Source: Glaciecola amylolytica (GTDB lineage: Bacteria; Bacteroidota; Bacteroidia; Flavobacteriales_D; Crocinitomicaceae). From it: 64,000 nt of DNA. The stretch is taken from positions 4,459,501 through 4,523,500 of the forward strand of contig CP034120.1 of assembly GCA_003856375.1 (NCBI GenBank), written 5' to 3'. The notes beneath the pieces were generated by a model, which did not search any database, was not told the origin of the DNA, and worked only from the letters and a program-made list of their open reading frames with translations. Positions 16,409-24,836 of this stretch are shown piece after piece. Made by a program: the position numbers and the translations under genes. Every line of letters begins with the position of its first letter. Position 1 is the first letter of the stretch.

Positions 16409-17284
16409 TTACAAATTCTTATTCCTGAATTGTTTCGGTGTTTCCCCGCAGTGTTTTTTAAAGAATAAATGAAAGTAAGGGGAATTCTCAAAACCCAGAT
16501 CATCGGCAATTTCGGAAATGCTTTTCGATTCACTGATTAATTTTCTCTTTGCTTCCAGAATAACCCGCTCGGCAATCAATTGACTCGTACTTTTTCCGCT
16601 GCATGCGAGGCAAATCCGGTGTAAGTGTTTGGTTGTCATCGCAAGTTGTGAAGCGTAATCAGATGGATTTTTGTGCTGCGTGTATTGCTGATTCAATAAA
16701 ATCGTAAAGCGATGAAAGTGATCCTGATAGCGGTTGTTTTTGACCACATTCGAATCGTGTTCTTCCTTCGAATAAATCCGCGACAGATCGGAATAAATCA
16801 ACTGGGTCAGACTTGCAATTTTCAAAAAGGAATGTGCTGTATTTTCCTGATATTCCGTCATCATTTCATGGAATCTGGAACTGAGTTTTTCTGCTGTTTC
16901 ATCCTCAATTTCAAGAAAGGGTTTTGCATTTCTGGATTGGAAAAAAGGCCAGAGATACAAATCAAAATGAGCGGAGTAAAACTTGTAGAAGTCTTCCGAG
17001 TGAAAGAGAATCCAGCCTTCCGTATCTTCTTCAAATTCCCAGTGATGGATCTGTTCCGGCTGGAGGAAAAAAACGGTGTTTTGCCGGATCGGATAAGACG
17101 TAAAATCAATATCATGCCTTCCTTTTCCGGAGGTGAAGAAAACCGTCAGGTAGAAATCATGCTTGTGAGGATGCGTAATGTCCGAATGGTATTTTTTCAG
17201 ATGTTCGGAAAAATGATTGATGTAAAAAGCTTGTAATAAACCATTTTCATCAAATTTTTCAATCGGAAGCCGTGGAAAATTCAT
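16409..17284 (-). CDS. AraC family transcriptional regulator
   Basis: 291 residues. An N-terminal cupin-like sensing domain (about 30-130) carries a His-rich sugar- or ligand-type pocket: 'HPHKHDFYLTVFFTSGKGRHDIDF' and 'TVFFLQPEQIHHWEFE'. The C-terminal double helix-turn-helix (about 190-290) contains 'DYASQLAMTTKHLHRICLACSGKSTSQLI' and 'ISEIADDLGFENSPYFHLFFKKHCGETPKQFR', the AraC signature. Ligand and targets cannot be inferred. It is divergent from the DUF983 gene, whose start lies 98 bp away, and convergent with gpsA. Confidence 0.93.
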   Translation of the reverse strand: MNFPRLPIEKFDENGLLQAFYINHFSEHLKKYHSDITHPHKHDFYLTVFFTSGKGRHDIDFTSYPIRQNTVFFLQPEQIHHWEFEEDTEGWILFHSEDFYKFYSAHFDLYLWPFFQSRNAKPFLEIEDETAEKLSSRFHEMMTEYQENTAHSFLKIASLTQLIYSDLSRIYSKEEHDSNVVKNNRYQDHFHRFTILLNQQYTQHKNPSDYASQLAMTTKHLHRICLACSGKSTSQLIAERVILEAKRKLISESKSISEIADDLGFENSPYFHLFFKKHCGETPKQFRNKNL

Positions 17285-17361
17285 AATTAAATTTACAAAT
17301 AATGTCCGAATAGTATATTTATTTGAGCTAATAAAACACGAATTTATCCGTATAAGTGTCC

Positions 17362-17369
17362 TAACTTTG
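17362..17369 (+). promoter_or_regulatory. -7 promoter element of the DUF983 gene
   Basis: TAACTTTG, 13 bp before the ATG at 17383. An AAGGA sequence (17378-17382), usable as a ribosome binding site, touches the ATG. Confidence 0.55.
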
Positions 17370-17382
17370 TAAAAAAAAGGAA

Positions 17383-17724
17383 ATGTCAAAGTTCAGACCA
17401 ATTCTTAGTGGAGCTTGTCCGATTTGCGGAAAAGGTAAGATATTCGAAACAAAAGGTTCTTTACTTCACTTAAAAGCGCCTAAAATGTATGAACGTTGTT
17501 CAGAATGTAATTATCGGTTCGATAAAGAACCGGGTTACTTTTTCGGTGCGATGTATATCAGTTACGGTATGGCAATCGCAGAACTTCTTCCGGTATTCCT
17601 GGTTTTCACGTGGTTTCTTCCTTTGGGATGGCTCTTTGTACTGATGTTTGCAATCCTTCTTCTGACGATGTTTTTCAATTATCGGGTGTCCCGTGTGTTA
17701 TGGATTCACATCTTCCACGAATAA
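17383..17724 (+). CDS. DUF983 domain membrane protein
   Basis: 113 residues. An N-terminal zinc-ribbon-like part has two CxxC pairs (Cys12/Cys15 and Cys39/Cys42) around 'GACPICGKGKIF' and 'MYERCSECNYRFDKEPGYFFGAMYISYG', the DUF983 signature. Two transmembrane helices follow (about 63-83 and 86-104). DUF983 proteins are widespread and of unknown function. The -7 box and AAGGA sequence fix the start. Confidence 0.93.
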   Translation: MSKFRPILSGACPICGKGKIFETKGSLLHLKAPKMYERCSECNYRFDKEPGYFFGAMYISYGMAIAELLPVFLVFTWFLPLGWLFVLMFAILLLTMFFNYRVSRVLWIHIFHE

Positions 17725-17827
17725 GGAAATGTTAAATTTCAGATACTAAATCCATTTACCTAAAACTTGATTTTCAGGCATGTAAAGAATTTAATACATT
17801 TAATTCTCACTACTGATTTTCAAGACC

Positions 17828-20800
17828 ATGAAGAGATTACTACTATTTACGACATGTTTGCTCGGGTTGAATACCTTTGCTCAAACATCAGATTTTCAAA
17901 TCTACTGCCAACAGGCCTATGCCGCTTATCCGAATGTTCCCCCGGGAATGATTGAAGCGGTTTCGTATACACAAACCAGAATGACCTATCTGTCGGTCTC
18001 GGAATTGGAATCCTGTTCCGGTTTGCCGAAATCTCACGGTTATCTCGGAATGGTCGCAAAAGGAAAGGGCTATTTCAAAGAAAACATGAAACTGGTTTCG
18101 CAGGTCTCGGGAATTCCGTTGATTCAAATGAAGGAAAATCCGGCAATGGAAATACAAGCCTTTGCAAAGGTTGTAAGTACTTACATGGATGAATTGCGCG
18201 GAACATCCTTACAGAATTCACTGAAAGAGATCTTCGGAAAACTATCCTATCTGTCCGATTCAGGAAGGGTAAACCTGTTTGCCAGAGATGCGGAAATGTA
18301 TGAATTGTTCCAGTTTCTGAACAAGGACGAAAATTCTGCAAACTACGCTTTCCCCAATTACAATTTTAACCTGACGGAAATTTTCGGGGCTTCCAATCTT
18401 TCTGTTTTAAGCGCTCAGAAAATTATTTTCTCGGAGCAGGGAATTCAATCAAACTCCGGAACCTTGTATCTGGCAAAGAAAAAAGAGTTGACCCAAAAAT
18501 CTACGGAATATACGCCGGCAATCTGGAATCCGGCTCCAACCTGTAATTTCAGTTCCCGAAGTGGAGTAGCCGTTTCGGCGATCACCATTCATACCATTCA
18601 GGGAACATATGCCGGGGCAATTTCCTGGGCCCAGAATTGTTCCTCCAGTGTTTCGTATCATTACGTGGTGCGCTCTTCGGATGGTCAGGTAACACAAATG
18701 GTTTCGGAAGCCAATAAAGCATGGCATGTCGGTTCGGAAAATCCGTATACGATCGGTTACGAACACGAAGGATATGTGAGTCAATCGCAATGGTACACAA
18801 GTGCTTTGTATAATGCTTCAGCAGGAATTACAAGAGATATTTGCCAAAGCGGATACGGAATCAGCCCCTTGAGAACGTTTTCCGGAGCAGCAACAAGTGG
18901 AACCAATGTATTGGGCGGATGCATCAAGATCAAAGGACATCAGCACTATCCGAATCAAACGCATACCGATCCGGGAATTTATTGGAACTGGCCGCTTTAT
19001 TACAACCTGGTGAATAACAATCCGACTCAGAACAATCTGAATGCGGCAAGCGGAACATTTACCGATACCGGAGGAAGTACGGCAAATTACAGTAATGATC
19101 AGCGCTACTTTACTTTAATTCAACCTACAAATGCAAGTTCTGTGACCTTGAACTTCTCAAGTTTTTCATTGGAAGCCAACTGGGATTACATGTACATTTA
19201 TGACGGAGCAACGAATAGTGCACCCTTGATCGGAACGTATACCGGAACAAATTCTCCCGGAACGATCAGTTCAAGCGGTGGTGCATTATTGATCGAATTC
19301 CGCAGTGATTGTGCCACTGTGGCTGCGGGCTGGGTGGCAACCTGGACAAGTACGATTGCTCCAGTTTCTGGTGATGTTACAGCACCTACGACGGCTATTT
19401 CCGCAACACCAAATTGGATTACACAAAATTTTACTGCGAGTTTTACGGATGCAGATAACAGTGGCGGAAGCGGCATCGAAAAATCCTATTATCAGGTATT
19501 GGATTTTGACGGAACGGATTGGAGAGCCAATTCCTCCAAAGGTTTTTTCAGCGACAATTTTGATCAAAGTGCCATTCATTCGGATTGGACGAATCAGGTT
19601 GGAACCTGGTCACTGGGAAGCAGTCATTTGATTCAAAGTGATGAAGCAAACGGAAATACGAATATCTGGACGCCTGTTACCAGTTCGTTGAGTAATCGCT
19701 ACTTGTATCACTGGGCTGGCGCAATGTCGGGAGCGGGAACAAACAGAAGAGCCGGATTCCACTATTTCTGCAGTGATCCGACCTTACCGAACAGGGGGAA
19801 TTCCTATTTCGTTTTCTTCCGTTTAGACAGCGACAAAGTTCAGATGTATGAAGTGACGAATGATACCTATTCGTTGGTAGATGAAGTTTCGTATAATTTC
19901 AATGTCGGACAGTGGTATGATTACAAGATTATTTATGACCGGATTACCGGGAAACACCAAATCTATGTAGACAATGCGCTGGTGCAAACCTGGACCGATC
20001 CGACTCCTTTGGCCGGCGGGAATTATGTTTCTTTCAGAAGCGGAAATTGTAAATATGAAGTAAACGATCTGAAGATTTACAGATCCAGAGCGGCAACAGC
20101 GGCAATTACTATTGGCAGTTCGGGAGAATTGCGTTATCAGAACACGAATTCATCATTGGTTGCAGGTCGAATCAAATCCATTGTTCAGGATGTTGCAGGA
20201 AATTTATCAGCGATCCAATCTCAGGATGTAAAAGTAGACTGGACAGTTCCGTCAACGATTGCAACTGTCAATGACGGTTTATCGACAGATATCGGAACGA
20301 CTACCAATAGTTCCATGCTGGAAGCAAATTGGACAACTTCTTCCGATGCAAATTCCGACGTAGCAAACTACTGGGTGGCTGTCGGAACTTCTTCCGGGGC
20401 AACCAATGTGGTTCCATGGACAAACAATTACTGGAATACGAGTGTGAGTTTGGGTGGTTTGAGCCTCACATCCGGAACAACGTATTATATTTCTGTAAAA
20501 GCAGAAAACGGTGCCGGATTGTTTTCAGCAGTGAAGACTTCAAACGGGCAAGTGCTTGTTTCGGCGTTGAATGCTCCGAACGCAAACTTCCTTGTGCAGA
20601 ATACTTATACGTGTTCAACAGACTCAGTTCTTTTCCAAAACACTTCCGTTGATGCTGTAAGCTATTCCTGGATCATTGAAGGAGGAGTTCCAGCTGTCAG
20701 TAATTCGGTAAATCCTAAAATTCGTTTTGAAAATTCCGGATCTTATTCCGTGAAGTTGATCGCTTACGGGCTGAACACTTCAGACACTGTTCAGCAGTTG

Positions 20801-21325
20801 GTAAATGTATCTGTCAGTTTACCGGTGAGTGCGCAATTCGAAATGAATGAGGAGATTCTGTATTTACCGGATGCTGTTTTGAACTGTACGAACAGCTCAC
20901 TGCAGGCAAATGGTTACTGGTGGAATTTCGGAGATGGTGCGGAAAATCAGGATGAGAATCCGTCGCATACTTATACGGCTGAAGGAGTTTATGAAGTGAA
21001 ATTGATTGCTGCAAATGATGCTTGTTCGAATGACACGCTGACAAGACTGATTCATGTAGTAGATGTTGCCGGATTGGGCGATCTTAAAAACATGAAATGG
21101 AGCGTATACCCGAATCCTGCGAAAGATGTGCTGACGATTGCCGTAGACGCTAAATACGGTGGTGGATTCATTCGTTTAACGGATTGTTTGGGAAGAACAG
21201 TGATGACCGGAAAACTGGCTTCGGATTCGATCTCTTTGGATATCGGTGCTTTGGCGAATGGAGTTTATCAGTTAAGTTATGAATTGCTGGAGCAAAGCAT
21301 TCAACAAAGCATCATTAAATATTGA
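17828..21325 (+). CDS. T9SS-exported multidomain N-acetylmuramoyl-L-alanine amidase
   Basis: 1165 residues. Signal peptide 1-19; a region of about 180 residues of weak transglycosylase-like appearance ('YAAYPNVPPGMIEAVSYTQTRM'); then Amidase_2 (about 245-395) with predicted zinc ligands His255, His371 and Asp381. The 10-residue spacing of the last two matches AmpD-type enzymes. Next come a CUB-like domain (about 405-510, 'YMYIYDGATNSAPLIGTYTG'), a segment with a golvesin-like start ('YYQVLDFDGTDWRANS') leading into a laminin-G-like beta-sandwich (about 560-755), a fibronectin III-like module, two PKD modules ('WWNFGDGAENQDENPSHTY') and a T9SS tail beginning 'WSVYPNPAKDVLTI'. It should cleave peptidoglycan stem peptides outside the cell, against prey or scavenged walls, or on its own surface. 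The stand-alone gene is ended by a weak CGTCAA/TTGACG hairpin at 21353-21366. Confidence 0.88.
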   Translation: MKRLLLFTTCLLGLNTFAQTSDFQIYCQQAYAAYPNVPPGMIEAVSYTQTRMTYLSVSELESCSGLPKSHGYLGMVAKGKGYFKENMKLVSQVSGIPLIQMKENPAMEIQAFAKVVSTYMDELRGTSLQNSLKEIFGKLSYLSDSGRVNLFARDAEMYELFQFLNKDENSANYAFPNYNFNLTEIFGASNLSVLSAQKIIFSEQGIQSNSGTLYLAKKKELTQKSTEYTPAIWNPAPTCNFSSRSGVAVSAITIHTIQGTYAGAISWAQNCSSSVSYHYVVRSSDGQVTQMVSEANKAWHVGSENPYTIGYEHEGYVSQSQWYTSALYNASAGITRDICQSGYGISPLRTFSGAATSGTNVLGGCIKIKGHQHYPNQTHTDPGIYWNWPLYYNLVNNNPTQNNLNAASGTFTDTGGSTANYSNDQRYFTLIQPTNASSVTLNFSSFSLEANWDYMYIYDGATNSAPLIGTYTGTNSPGTISSSGGALLIEFRSDCATVAAGWVATWTSTIAPVSGDVTAPTTAISATPNWITQNFTASFTDADNSGGSGIEKSYYQVLDFDGTDWRANSSKGFFSDNFDQSAIHSDWTNQVGTWSLGSSHLIQSDEANGNTNIWTPVTSSLSNRYLYHWAGAMSGAGTNRRAGFHYFCSDPTLPNRGNSYFVFFRLDSDKVQMYEVTNDTYSLVDEVSYNFNVGQWYDYKIIYDRITGKHQIYVDNALVQTWTDPTPLAGGNYVSFRSGNCKYEVNDLKIYRSRAATAAITIGSSGELRYQNTNSSLVAGRIKSIVQDVAGNLSAIQSQDVKVDWTVPSTIATVNDGLSTDIGTTTNSSMLEANWTTSSDANSDVANYWVAVGTSSGATNVVPWTNNYWNTSVSLGGLSLTSGTTYYISVKAENGAGLFSAVKTSNGQVLVSALNAPNANFLVQNTYTCSTDSVLFQNTSVDAVSYSWIIEGGVPAVSNSVNPKIRFENSGSYSVKLIAYGLNTSDTVQQLVNVSVSLPVSAQFEMNEEILYLPDAVLNCTNSSLQANGYWWNFGDGAENQDENPSHTYTAEGVYEVKLIAANDACSNDTLTRLIHVVDVAGLGDLKNMKWSVYPNPAKDVLTIAVDAKYGGGFIRLTDCLGRTVMTGKLASDSISLDIGALANGVYQLSYELLEQSIQQSIIKY

Positions 21326-21400
21326 GTTTTGAATGATTACTAAATTGATTTTTCGTCAAAATTGACGGTTAAAAAACTGAAAACTGCTTTAGAGAAAAAC

Positions 21401-21525
21401 GGTGAGCCGAAAACCAAATTTACTTCCCAACTTTGGTTCACCTAAGTAGGTAAAGATATTAAAACCTACTCCTAAATCAGTAGTTAGTTGAACCATTTTT
21501 GTTTTAAGACGAAAATGGTTTTTTT
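21401..21525 (+). ncRNA. candidate structured RNA or leader with three hairpins
   Basis: On the plus strand three hairpins follow in series: GGTGAGCC...TTTGGTTCACC (21401-21442), AGTAGGT/ACCTACT (21445-21470), and AACCATTTT/AAAATGGTT (21491-21520) followed by five or more T. The last is a good intrinsic terminator. The stretch ends about 32 bp before the ATG of the small membrane protein, so it could be an attenuator leader or an independent small RNA. The opposite strand has a 35-codon frame (complement of 21389-21496), which is a competing explanation. No known RNA family recognised. Confidence 0.35.
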
Positions 21526-21557
21526 GTTTTGTGAAATTCAATAAACTGAAGGTGATT

Positions 21558-21878
21558 ATGAAATTGACATTTTTCCCAAAGCTACTGATAGTACTTTTGT
21601 TTGTAGGGGTCAGTTTAATCGGAATGTATTTACATTCCGAAAGATGGAACTCAATGATAGACGGAATTTCATTCATTACGACGGATTATCTTGTTTATGA
21701 AGCAGAACGTTTCAAAATTCTGGAAACAATCAATATGATCGTTCTACCTGTTCTTTCATTCCTGTTCTTTGTTTTACCGTTTAAATGGACAAATACTATC
21801 ATCATGGTATTGATGTGTATTTATTGTATTATGATTTTACCGTGGAATTATATTGATGATCCTGCATTGAGCTTTTAA
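21558..21878 (+). CDS. small membrane protein of unknown function
   Basis: 106 residues from the ATG at 21558, which has the Shine-Dalgarno-like AAGGTGA a few bases upstream; a GTG at 21531 is an alternative start. Three hydrophobic helices (near 7-25, 57-75 and 79-98) flank a soluble segment 'HSERWNSMIDGISFITTDYLVYEAERFK'. I do not recognise a family. The upstream region is the hairpin series at 21401-21525, which may control it. It ends before the shared terminator with the L25 gene. Confidence 0.55.
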   Translation: MKLTFFPKLLIVLLFVGVSLIGMYLHSERWNSMIDGISFITTDYLVYEAERFKILETINMIVLPVLSFLFFVLPFKWTNTIIMVLMCIYCIMILPWNYIDDPALSF

Positions 21879-21942
21879 TCTGCGGGAAAAATAATGTGCC
21901 AGCTGAATTCCCGGACAAATCATGGTTTTATTTATAGCAACA

Positions 21943-21973
21943 AAAAACCCTGACGGATAAGGTCAGGGTTTTT
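21943..21973. terminator. bidirectional intrinsic terminator
   Basis: AAAAACCCTGAC (21943-21954) and GTCAGGGTTTTT (21962-21973) form a perfect 12-bp stem with A and T tracts on each side. It lies between the small membrane protein gene and the convergent L25 gene and can serve both. Confidence 0.9.
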
Positions 21974-22000
21974 CAATTAGATATCTAAAGAAGAATATTA

Positions 22001-22585
22001 TTAATCTTCATCTTCATCATCACCTTCTGCTGCTTTAGAAGCTCCACGAGCCATCTTAACAGAAACAACTACCGCGTTTTTAGCTTCAGAGATAGCCAAA
22101 CCGTCATTCTCTAAATCTTTCACACGAACAGATTGACCGATACGCAATTTTGTAATGTCGATTATGATTGCCTCAGGCAAATCAGCTGGAAGACCAACTA
22201 CACGTAAACGACGGAAAACCTGCATCAAACGACCACCCGCTAATACACCACGAGAAGCTCCTGTCAAACGTACAGGTAAAGCAACTTTAACTGGCTTCTT
22301 GTCATCTAGTTCCAGGAAATCAATGTGTACTACTTTGTCAGTAATCGGATTCTGTTGAATCTCCTGAATAATTGCATTCGATTTTTTACCATCGATGTCC
22401 AATTCGATTTTGAATACATCAGGGTTGAAAATCAATTTTTCAACTTTAATGTCCGGAAGAGAAAAATGTGTTTGAGTCCCTTGTCCGTACAAAACGCATG
22501 GAACCTGCCCTGAGTCTCTCAAAGCCTTAGCATCTTTCTTCCCTACGTTCGCGCGAGGCGAACCGCTCAATTGTGCTACTTTCAT
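22001..22585 (-). CDS. rplY: 50S ribosomal protein L25 (Ctc form)
   Basis: 194 residues: N-terminal L25 domain (about 1-90) that binds 5S rRNA, plus the C-terminal TL5/Ctc beta domain (about 95-185) and an acidic tail 'AAEGDDEDED'. Readable motifs are 'LSGSPRANVGKKDAKALRDSGQVPCVLYG' near the N-terminus and 'IQEIQQNPITDKVVHIDFLELD'. It follows prs by 66 bp on the same strand. This prs-rplY order is widely conserved in Bacteroidota and other bacteria, so co-transcription is likely. Confidence 0.95.
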   Translation of the reverse strand: MKVAQLSGSPRANVGKKDAKALRDSGQVPCVLYGQGTQTHFSLPDIKVEKLIFNPDVFKIELDIDGKKSNAIIQEIQQNPITDKVVHIDFLELDDKKPVKVALPVRLTGASRGVLAGGRLMQVFRRLRVVGLPADLPEAIIIDITKLRIGQSVRVKDLENDGLAISEAKNAVVVSVKMARGASKAAEGDDEDED

Positions 22586-22651
22586 GTTTGTTATTATTTA
22601 ATTTATCCACTTTCGTGGATCGTTTATCGGAAGCAAATGCTTCCTGTTATT

Positions 22652-23587
22652 CTATGAGATTATAAAATGCGTACTAATGGATTCATTTTTAACCAGGCGA
22701 TCAATCACATCTGCGAATAGATCTGCTACGGTAATCACACGAATCTTGTCACTTTTTTCTTTCAACGGAATGGTATCTGTTACGATCAATTCCGTCAGTT
22801 TTGAGTTGTTGATGCGTTCGTAAGCAGGTCCTGACAACACAGCGTGTGTACAGAACGCGCGAACACTTTTTGCTCCTTTATCGATGAATAACTCAGCAGC
22901 CTTTGTCAAAGTTCCAGCTGTGTCGCACATATCATCAATCAAAATAACGTCTTTTCCTGCTACGTCTCCGATCACAGTCATTTCAGCAACTTCATTTGCT
23001 TTCTTACGGTGCTTATGACAAATCGCCAAACCTGTGTCCAGTTTCTTAGCATAAGCATTTGCTCTTTTTGCACCACCTGCATCCGGAGCAGCCATAATCA
23101 AATTCCCGTTGTCCAAAGCCTTCATTTCATTGAAGAACAAAGTAGATGCAAATAAATGATCAACCGGAACTTCAAAGAAACCTTGAATCTGATCAGCGTG
23201 TAAATCCATCGTCATCACACGATCAACACCTGCTGCCATCAACATGTTTGCAACCAGTTTTGCACCGATAGCAACACGTGGCTTGTCCTTACGATCCTGA
23301 CGTGCAAAACCGAAGTAAGGAATTACCGCGATGATTTTACGTGCAGAAGCGCGCTTTGCAGCATCTACCATCAACAGCAACTCAAACAAATTTTCTGTCG
23401 GAGGCATTGTCGATTGAACAATAAAAACGTCCTGACCACGTACTGTTTCTTCAAATGAAGGTTGAAATTCCCCATCACTGAACTCAGTTACATTTACATC
23501 ACCCAAACTAGCTCCAAATTTGGTAGCTATCTGTTCAGCAAGCACTTTTGATGCTCTTCCTGCAAATATTTTTACGCCGTAAGACAT
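22652..23587 (-). CDS. prs: ribose-phosphate pyrophosphokinase
   Basis: 311 residues from the ATG at 23587. It makes phosphoribosyl pyrophosphate (PRPP) from ribose 5-phosphate and ATP for purine, pyrimidine, His and Trp synthesis. Motifs are 'KIFAGRASKVLAEQIATKFGASLGDV', the ATP loop 'DVFIVQSTMPPTENLFELLLMVDAAKRASARKI', the flexible loop 'PYFGFARQDRKDKPR', and the PRPP-binding 'VILIDDMCDTAGTL'. Length and motifs are those of class I enzymes. A TATCTTTG box with a TTG 18 bp further upstream forms its promoter; L25 follows. Confidence 0.96.
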   Translation of the reverse strand: MSYGVKIFAGRASKVLAEQIATKFGASLGDVNVTEFSDGEFQPSFEETVRGQDVFIVQSTMPPTENLFELLLMVDAAKRASARKIIAVIPYFGFARQDRKDKPRVAIGAKLVANMLMAAGVDRVMTMDLHADQIQGFFEVPVDHLFASTLFFNEMKALDNGNLIMAAPDAGGAKRANAYAKKLDTGLAICHKHRKKANEVAEMTVIGDVAGKDVILIDDMCDTAGTLTKAAELFIDKGAKSVRAFCTHAVLSGPAYERINNSKLTELIVTDTIPLKEKSDKIRVITVADLFADVIDRLVKNESISTHFIIS

Positions 23588-23609
23588 GATTTTTACCGTT
23601 TTAAGAGCG

Positions 23610-23638
23610 CAAAGATAGGAATAATATCTGAAATTCAA
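23610..23638 (-). promoter_or_regulatory. promoter of prs-rplY
   Basis: On the minus strand: TTG (complement of 23636-23638), 18-bp spacer, TATCTTTG (complement of 23610-23617), 22 bp before the prs ATG. Confidence 0.6.
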
Positions 23639-23666
23639 GGTTTTTTTTGAAACCCGTCAAAACGAT

Positions 23667-24836
23667 TTAGTCTTTTGTTTTTCCTTGTTTGGATAACCAC
23701 CGGGGAAGAATGATCGAACCAATGATCAAATAGGGGAAATAAGAGATCAAACGCCACAAGACAGCCATCGTTCCCAAAAGAATAATACTTGCGCTGAATT
23801 CTGAGAGCAATTCTCCGAAAGCCCATTCGGCAACGCCGCTTCCTCCGGGAGTTGGAGAAACGCGGAGAAACATCCACAGGACGAATTGCTTGGAGAAAAT
23901 CTGAACCTGCTGCAGGAAGCCCAAACTCAAAAAGGCCTGCATGATGAAATTGATTACCAAAAAGCGGGACGACCAGGAAAAAACAGTTGCTCCGAATGCT
24001 TTCAGCCAAAATGAAAAAGGTTCGTGTCTCATCTGCACAGCCGTTTCACTGACATCGTTTCCTGTTCTTTCTGCTCCTTTTTGAAAGCGCTTTAGGAATG
24101 GGATTTTGGTGAAAAAAGTGAGGATGTGAAACACCAGTTTCGGATAGAGGACAATGCTTGAAAACAAAACCAGGCAAAGCAAGGCAAAAATCGAAAACCC
24201 GGTCCAGAATATAGTCATCATGGATTCGTTCCCCGTTGAAGGAAACAATTCGTTTGCCGGAATGAATAAAAACAAAAGCGGGATGACGATGACGTAAAAC
24301 AAATTGTCGAGAAAAGCAGTGAGAATGACGATTGCGGTAGCTCTTCCCAAGGCAATCTTTTCCCTGTTGAGAATAAACATCGCAACAGTTGCGCCGCTCA
24401 TAACTCCAGGAGCCAAAGCGGAAGCAAATTCCCAAAGCATGATGACATGAAAGGCCTGATTCCAGGTTAATTGTTTTTTGGTCAGAATCCGGATGCGGAT
24501 CATGTAGCCCAGATCGCGCCCAACCATTCCGAGTAATGCCAGAAAGATCCAGAAAAAAGTGGTGCTGTTCCAGGAAATGTCGGAGAGAACCTGCCAGGCT
24601 GATTTTTGCTCAAAATCCCCGTCTTTTGAAGGAAAGAATTCCTCCTCACTGGAATAGTCGATTTTCTTGTTTTGATTGGTGTCTTTCCAGATGAATTGCC
24701 CTTTTCCTTTTTCAACTTCGTGAAATTCGGTTCGGGTGAAACTGTAAATGAGAATTCCTCCTGAGATGGAAAGTCCGATCAGCAACGCGAGATAAATTCG
24801 CCATTTACTAAAGGCTTTCTCGAAAGAATCACTCAT
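23667..24836 (-). CDS. YbhN/LPG-synthase-type flippase-like membrane protein
   Basis: 389 residues. Hydrophobic segments number about seven or eight, with one soluble loop (about 40-80, 'KGQFIWKDTNQNKKIDYSSEEEFF') after the first helix. The signature of the lysylphosphatidylglycerol-synthase transmembrane family is present: 'SALAPGVMSGATVAMFILNRE' and 'RVSPTPGGSGVAEWAFG'. Members (UPF0104, YbhN) are thought to move or modify lipids at the inner membrane; the catalytic lysyl-transferase domain of MprF is absent. Its start overlaps the end of the Ig-like lipoprotein gene by 8 bp, and it is last in the operon fMet-sulfoxide reductase - lipoprotein - this gene. Confidence 0.85.
   Translation of the reverse strand: MSDSFEKAFSKWRIYLALLIGLSISGGILIYSFTRTEFHEVEKGKGQFIWKDTNQNKKIDYSSEEEFFPSKDGDFEQKSAWQVLSDISWNSTTFFWIFLALLGMVGRDLGYMIRIRILTKKQLTWNQAFHVIMLWEFASALAPGVMSGATVAMFILNREKIALGRATAIVILTAFLDNLFYVIVIPLLFLFIPANELFPSTGNESMMTIFWTGFSIFALLCLVLFSSIVLYPKLVFHILTFFTKIPFLKRFQKGAERTGNDVSETAVQMRHEPFSFWLKAFGATVFSWSSRFLVINFIMQAFLSLGFLQQVQIFSKQFVLWMFLRVSPTPGGSGVAEWAFGELLSEFSASIILLGTMAVLWRLISYFPYLIIGSIILPRWLSKQGKTKD

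Noticed and set aside
21389-21496. 35-codon minus-strand gene
   Set aside because: Composition looks somewhat protein-like, but it has no promoter box, and the region is equally explained by plus-strand hairpins; kept only as an alternative reading.
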